A stretch of 64,000 nucleotides of DNA. Origin: Tubulanus polymorphus. Taxonomy: Eukaryota; Nemertea; Palaeonemertea; Tubulaniformes; Tubulanidae. Each line of letters begins with the position of its first letter. Positions within the stretch are counted from its first letter, which is position 1. The position numbers and the translations under genes are program-made. Below are positions 60,301 to 64,000 of this stretch, piece by piece. The notes under the pieces were generated by a model, which made no database searches, was not told where the DNA came from, and was given only the letters and a program-made list of their open reading frames with translations. The stretch covers positions 26,938,001 to 27,002,000 of the forward strand of contig NC_134025.1 in assembly GCF_964204645.1 (NCBI RefSeq), written 5' to 3'.

Positions 60301-62732
60301 CAAAAACACTCCGATTACTCTGTATCGGTAAAACCTTTTCATTGTATCATATAGCTATGTTACATGTTTATGCTGAAAACTCATTAATACTTCCACTTCC
60401 AGGTATAATTCCCCCCCCCCCCCCAAAAAAAACAGGGAAGAGATCAAGATCAAAAACAGACTTAATTAAAGAAGTGACAACCTGAAAATGAATAAAATGA
60501 CTGGAGTCCTAACGTCACATGCACAGTTTTGCAGGCATTTCAAAATGCACCATTTAATAGATAAAAAGGCACTGTTTGGAACCTTTTAAACATTTGAACT
60601 TCATCATAATGATGTATCAGATAAAGCACAATTAAATTTTGTCCCAAATAGTGAAATTAGCTTTTTGATATTGCAAGTAACAAATAGATTTGGGGATTCC
60701 ATCATGCAAATTGTAACGAGGTTCCAACGTATCTGACACCATTATTATTATCACATAAGTTGATGTCAATGTCCTTAACAGTGGACCAATGATTAACCGA
60801 CATCATAGTTGACATGAAGTGCTCCGCGTCTTCTCGATTACAGACCAATAATCATAGGCCGCAAATCGAGAGAAAACATTTCCACCGTAAAGCATGATTT
60901 CCTCATTCATAAAAAGTACAAATCGTTTAAATTATCAACCGGTTAGGGAAATACTGCTTAGTGAAAGTGACTGACGCAGCTGTTGAAATAAACATATGTG
61001 ACCAATACTATATATGTCAGACATGTAAGTCAGATATGAACAGGATCAGGCTTTGACAGTGAAGCCTTCCACAATACAAACCTAATCGCTCAGAATTGGG
61101 AAAAAATATAACCAAAAGCAGCTTATCAACTCCACCTGTGTATAATCAACACATCTGTGAGCTCTAATAGATACCCACCAGAATAAAATGACTATGACAG
61201 ATATCACCCACTAATCACAGATCTCTATTGAAGTCTACAGATGACAATCAACGAAAACACAACGAAAATTGAAATTATTGGACAGAACATTATTTGACAC
61301 TGTATCCAAACAACAATTACTAGCAGTGTATCGATCATATATTCCATCACCATTCAGTCAACAGGGAGCACAATATCTATATTGCGTAAGCCGTGTTCAA
61401 AATATCACAATTCAGTCCGTCCGCCCTAATATGGCCTGTACCTCGAATGGACAAATATAGAATGGACCAAACGAATGATGCGTAATCACCCATGTTTTTT
61501 AACATGCTGTTAACTCTGATCCAGCTTAACAGACAATCAGACAAAAGTTTCTCTTCTCAGGTGATAGCTGGTGTCTGGATCTTTATGTTCCATCTAAATT
61601 GGATTGGTCCAATCTAAAATAGGACCAATTCCAAACAGACTTTTTGCTGGTGTGAATGCTTGGCCCATTCTAAATTGTAACGGACTAGATTAAGAAGGTT
61701 CTAAATAATGAAGTGAGAACGCGGCTTTAAACTGCTCGTACTCACATAACACTAATTTTGCAACATCGGAAAAAACAAGGATAGAAAAATGAGAAATAAA
61801 TTCGAAGACTTTTCACATATTCAACATCAATCTTGAGCAATCATATTCAATATTCATAAAATCTCGGCAAAACGCGAAGCAACCTGAACAGAACATCGAT
61901 TGCGTAATGATCAACTTACCTTCTATCATTTCCTACAACATCGAGAAAGCCAACTTCCGGCAAAACATCTGCAGAATATTTGCCGTGCGTCACTTGTTTG
62001 GTTAAAGCGACGAGTCTTATCTTATCTTTGTATGACAAGTGAACAGCTTTGCCTTCTTTTTCTGAAGAGGATCAGTAAAATGCGGGGTATTAACGATTAT
62101 CGAATAGGGGCTTTAGGATACTGAAAAAAAGGATGGCTACGAAAACTCCTTTTCATAATTCAAGTTGTTGGCTAATAGTCAGATTTTTTACTTCTTTAGC
62201 AGACGTTAATTAGGGCTACCTAATCATTGGTGAGAAGCTTTTATTTTCACATGAGTTTTCGCCAAGGGTTTTTGAAAATGTCCGATCATGAAACTAAACC
62301 ACAGACAGGTTACTGACTATTTTAAGAGCTGCTTGATACAATAAGGAATGGAGTGTGATTTTAATTGTCTAATTCAAATTGATTGAATTTTAACATTCTT
62401 CATTCATAGCAATGAATTTTGCAAAATTAAAAAGTTGAAGGAAAAAAAGATTAGTTAGTAAATGCATTGCATCAATAATGGGCAAGTTATTGAATAGATG
62501 ATATAACTCGAGAAGTCTAAACACTATGGGACAGGTTTTGACATGTTAGGAATTGTGCACAAATATAATTTGAATTGAATTGAAAATTGTTAGCGATACC
62601 TTTGTAGAAAATCAACGCTAATTTGTACAACTCATCGAGTGAGAACCCCCAATCTTCTTTAAAATCATGGTCTACGCCGTTGACATTAGTTTCTGGGCTA
62701 TTTATTTCGTTTTCGACAGTAATTTCGGTCAT
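33375..62732 (-). CDS. ACBD3: ACBD3/GCP60 Golgi scaffold with ACB and GOLD domains, 485 aa
   Basis: Exons from the 5' end: 62600-62732, 61920-62061, 56849-56989, 50842-50955, 48854-48941, 38339-38654, 36899-37020, 34426-34597, 33375-33604. All are GT-AG and the 1458 nt are in frame. Human ACBD3 is 528 aa. Residues about 30-125 are the acyl-CoA-binding domain ([36 protein letters not shown]). Residues about 130-178 are a charged helix ([21 protein letters not shown]). A Gln-rich segment follows (about 185-245; [35 protein letters not shown]), corresponding to the human part that binds PI4-kinase beta. The C-terminal GOLD domain (about 325-485) has [52 protein letters not shown] and [18 protein letters not shown]3 is a peripheral Golgi protein that recruits giantin, PKA-RI and PI4KB partners. 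The gene spans 29 kb, with introns up to 10 kb. Confidence 0.97.
40686..41049. mobile_element. MITE copy 2, about 360 bp, TA-flanked
   Basis: Same family as 208-570 and in the same orientation, with about a dozen differences over its length by eye. The left end AAAGCCTAGCACACATCGAC and right end GTCGATGTGCGCTAGGCTTT pair as terminal inverted repeats of about 45 bp, with TA on both sides. It lies in ACBD3 intron 5. The open frame at 40826-41071 is not a gene. Confidence 0.88.
41404..41508. repeat. Minisatellite, three 35-bp units
   Basis: Three consecutive diverged units share TGAATCTTTCAGCA and a TTATTGTGGTGA-type start. It lies in ACBD3 intron 5, about 350 bp from the MITE. Confidence 0.85.
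46610..46644 (-). ncRNA. Hammerhead-like motif, possible Penelope-like remnant
   Basis: On the minus strand the order is CCTGACGAT, stem GATCTC, loop TAGGGT, stem GAGATC, then GAAACGTCG. This is the hammerhead core order (CUGANGA, stem II, GAAA), with one extra U after the first core block, exactly as in the motif at 18717-18752. Helices I and III are not clearly resolved, so self-cleavage is unproven. It lies just upstream of the nested MADF-BESS gene. Confidence 0.4.
46982..48630 (+). CDS. MADF-BESS domain protein nested in ACBD3 intron 5
   Basis: The first coding exon starts at 46982 ([20 protein letters not shown]). Later exons are 47385-47772, 48179-48260 and 48335-48630 (stop), which join in frame. 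The N-terminus ([34 protein letters not shown]) resembles the first half of a MADF Myb/SANT-like DNA-binding domain. Exon 2 ([13 protein letters not shown] to [14 protein letters not shown]) resembles its second half. An acidic stretch ([11 protein letters not shown]) and a C-terminal BESS-like motif ([20 protein letters not shown]) follow. Such proteins are DNA-binding transcription factors or transposon-derived partners. Junction 1 is unresolved: the strong donor after RDLK (GTAAGT at 47184) leaves one base, while the strong acceptor before 47385 needs two. A weaker acceptor before 47366 would restore frame. No orthologue is named. Confidence 0.72.
47877..48022. repeat. Short inverted repeat in an intron of the MADF-BESS gene
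   Basis: The 14-bp perfect ends ATAGCTTATTTCAA and TTGAAATAAGCTAT enclose about 118 bp between exons 2 and 3. The size fits a small MITE or the tail of a retroelement. No target duplication is evident. Confidence 0.5.
48637..48642 (+). terminator. Poly(A) signal candidate of the MADF-BESS gene
   Basis: AATAAA begins seven bases after the stop codon. If used, the 3' UTR would be only a few tens of bases long. Confidence 0.4.
50500..50810. repeat. Dispersed repeat rich in GGTCCATTCTAA-type motifs
   Basis: ACBD3 intron 4, next to exon 4. It contains repeated TTAGAATGGA and GGTCCATTCTAA words on both strands and the phrase AGACTTTTTGCTAGTGTGA. Related text occurs at about 61400-61730 (AGACTTTTTGCTGGTGTGAA) and more briefly near 56230-56300. 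This is probably an old repeat family. Confidence 0.5.
52226..52302. repeat. Near-perfect 77-bp palindrome, 38-bp arms
   Basis: Left arm 52226-52263 and right arm 52265-52302 are reverse complements with one mismatch, separated by a single base. The core contains AAAAAGGCCTGCTTCGCAAT. It lies in ACBD3 intron 3, upstream of a LINE-like tail. The open frame across it is an artefact of the palindrome. Confidence 0.93.
52380..52604 (+). mobile_element. 3' tail of a LINE-like retroelement ending in (ATCTT)n
   Basis: A T-rich untranslated-looking stretch ends in GAAATAAATATCTTATCTTATC and further TTATC units. Short tandem 3' ends directly after an AATAAA-like word are typical of truncated non-LTR retroelements in invertebrates. 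No reverse transcriptase is present. The 5' boundary is arbitrary. Confidence 0.5.
60411..60432. repeat. Homopolymer C14-A8 tract
   Basis: Fourteen C followed by eight A in ACBD3 intron 2. Tract length is prone to sequencing error. Confidence 0.9.
61400..61730. repeat. Second copy of the GGTCCATTCTAA-type dispersed repeat
   Basis: ACBD3 intron 2, shortly before exon 2. It shares AGACTTTTTGCTGGTGTGAA, GCCTGTACCT, GGACCAATT and TTCTAAATT words with 50500-50810. The end GTGAACGCGGCTT-type phrase is also found near 56281-56293. Confidence 0.5.
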
Positions 62733-63054
62733 TTTGACAGATTTCCTCTAGCAGAAATCTAAGAACCCGGAAGTAAGCCACGTAACAAGCACTTGCACCA
62801 TCTAGCGGTCATTCTCAGGGTTCTCCTACAACATGGATATTTAATAACGTAGGCGTAAAACCATTATCCTCGGATCGCCGGATTGAATCCCGGCAGCCCG
62901 CCAGCATCAGCTGTCAGACGTCTCGTAACCGCACAGAGCGAGTTCTGCCGACCGTGTGGAGGCACCCGGTAAAAATAAACATTCAATCTGTGTGATTACT
63001 TTTGATGAAATCTTTAGCCATTTGAGGTGGAATCCATGGTTTTTTGAATTAAAG
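62733..63054. promoter_or_regulatory. Divergent promoter region of ACBD3 and GINS1
   Basis: Only 322 bp separate the start codons of two genes transcribed away from each other, so both promoters and 5' UTRs must share it. Its central part is more GC-rich than the surroundings. No TATA box or clear E2F site was seen. The in-frame ATG at 62956 would extend GINS1 by 33 residues that the family lacks, so it is taken as 5' UTR. Confidence 0.65.
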
Positions 63055-64000
63055 ATGTTTGGTGAGAAAGGACTAGAGTTGATTCGTGATTTACAAAGAA
63101 GTCTTGAAGCTTCTTTACCGCCATACAATGTAAGTAGCAAGAGAAAAACAACCGAGTTGGCACTGGCAGTTGAGTAACTGACGTACTAAATATCAATAAT
63201 AACATTTCTTATACATTGTTTCCTAATAATTAGGAGGATGGGGTACGTCAAGTTTTAGAAGAAATGAAAGCGCTGTTTGAACAAAACCAAAAAGATGTGT
63301 AAGTATCAAGTCGCTTTCATTTCTAACAGTTGTCCAATTATGTATATATATATATATGTATCTGCAGCCGACAGATGATGATGATGATGATGATATATGA
63401 TAATTAAATTTTTGTCCAATTCATGGATGCCTGTATTTTTCGTTAACCCGCAGGTCGTCAACAGTTGCTGGTGAAAGTGGTTTGTTCGCAGGTATTCAGC
63501 TACGCCATGCAGCATTAGAAAGAAACAAAAGATGTTTGTTGGCTTACTTGTAAGTATGAACCGAGTCTAAAAGGGTATATCATCTATTTGAGAGATTTCT
63601 GTCGTATTAATTTGTGTTGTAAATCGGTTAATCATTTCAGTTACAATCGTCTGATACAGATTAGACAAATGAGATGGGAATTTGGAAGCGTTCTTCCAGC
63701 TGATATCAAATATAACCTCAACGATCAAGAGGTCATCTAGATTCTTTATTTTCTCCAGTCACCGAAACGTTCTAGAAGAAATTGCTAATTTTTCTCATAT
63801 TTACAGATCCAATGGTTTAATAAGTATAATAAATCATTAGCCAACTACATGCGGTCAATTGGAACTGAAGGGTTGGACCTGACTCAGGATATAAAACCAC
63901 CAAAAGCTCTGTATATAGAGGTAAATAGGGGATTGATTTCGGTTTGAATACCATGTATAAACACACTTATTTCAAATGTTTTCTTTATAATTAGGTTCGT
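63055..64000 (+). CDS. GINS1: GINS complex subunit 1 (PSF1), truncated by the window edge
   Basis: Exons are 63055-63129, 63234-63298, 63454-63549, 63641-63731, 63807-63920 and 63995 onward, all GT-AG and in frame. The first 147 residues plus the next two codons (VR) are present; human PSF1 has 196. The start [16 protein letters not shown] matches the family N-terminus. Conserved blocks are [67 protein letters not shown] and [20 protein letters not shown] (SLD5, PSF1, PSF2, PSF3) joins MCM2-7 and CDC45 to form the CMG replicative helicase, with PSF1 also contacting polymerase epsilon. The C-terminal B domain lies outside the window. The gene is head to head with ACBD3. Confidence 0.97.

Noticed and set aside
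62870-62905. Second B-box-like word (GATTGAATCCCGGC)
   Set aside because: No complete tRNA fold around it; it lies in the ACBD3/GINS1 promoter region.
62956-63054. Upstream in-frame ATG extending GINS1
   Set aside because: Family members start at the MF-EK motif (63055). The 33 extra residues are not conserved sequence I recognise.

Overview
This is a window of an animal nuclear genome. It is AT-rich by eye and intron-dense, with GT-AG splicing, no operons, many microsatellites and many short inverted-repeat elements. Five conserved single-copy animal genes can be read exon by exon against vertebrate family members. A sixth gene of the MADF-BESS type sits inside an intron. The repeat style (a LINE-like tail ending in repeated ATCTT, hairpin MITEs, Penelope-like footprints) and the gene structures suggest a marine invertebrate, most likely a lophotrochozoan such as a mollusc or annelid. 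That assignment is an inference and is weak.

Layout, left to right: a MITE (208-570); FAM50A/XAP5 on + (895-2261, 5 exons); a convergent gene-free stretch; a PACS-family sorting adaptor on - (5375-25956, 22 exons, 876 aa); a 788-bp divergent promoter region; YIF1 on + (26745-30619, 9 exons, 314 aa); a convergent 3' region; ACBD3/GCP60 on - (33375-62732, 9 exons, 485 aa) with a MADF-BESS gene on + (46982-48630) nested in its intron 5; a 322-bp divergent promoter region; and GINS1/PSF1 on + (from 63055, running off the right edge). Exon junctions were chosen by splice signals, reading frame and family similarity. Every junction in the five conserved genes closes in frame. The PACS gene has one GC-AG intron.

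Three consecutive genes act in the early and late secretory pathway: PACS (trans-Golgi and endosome sorting), YIF1 (ER-Golgi membrane traffic) and ACBD3 (Golgi scaffold). The flanking genes act in the nucleus: FAM50A in splicing and GINS1 in the replicative helicase.

The introns hold most of the unusual structure. There is a 307-bp pure AT run, a long diverged inverted repeat carrying a nested 194-bp insertion with a 13-bp target duplication and hammerhead-like palindromes, two near-identical 360-bp MITEs, and two near-perfect hairpins with 30-bp and 38-bp arms. I found no CRISPR array, no rRNA or convincing tRNA, and no clearly new multi-gene system.
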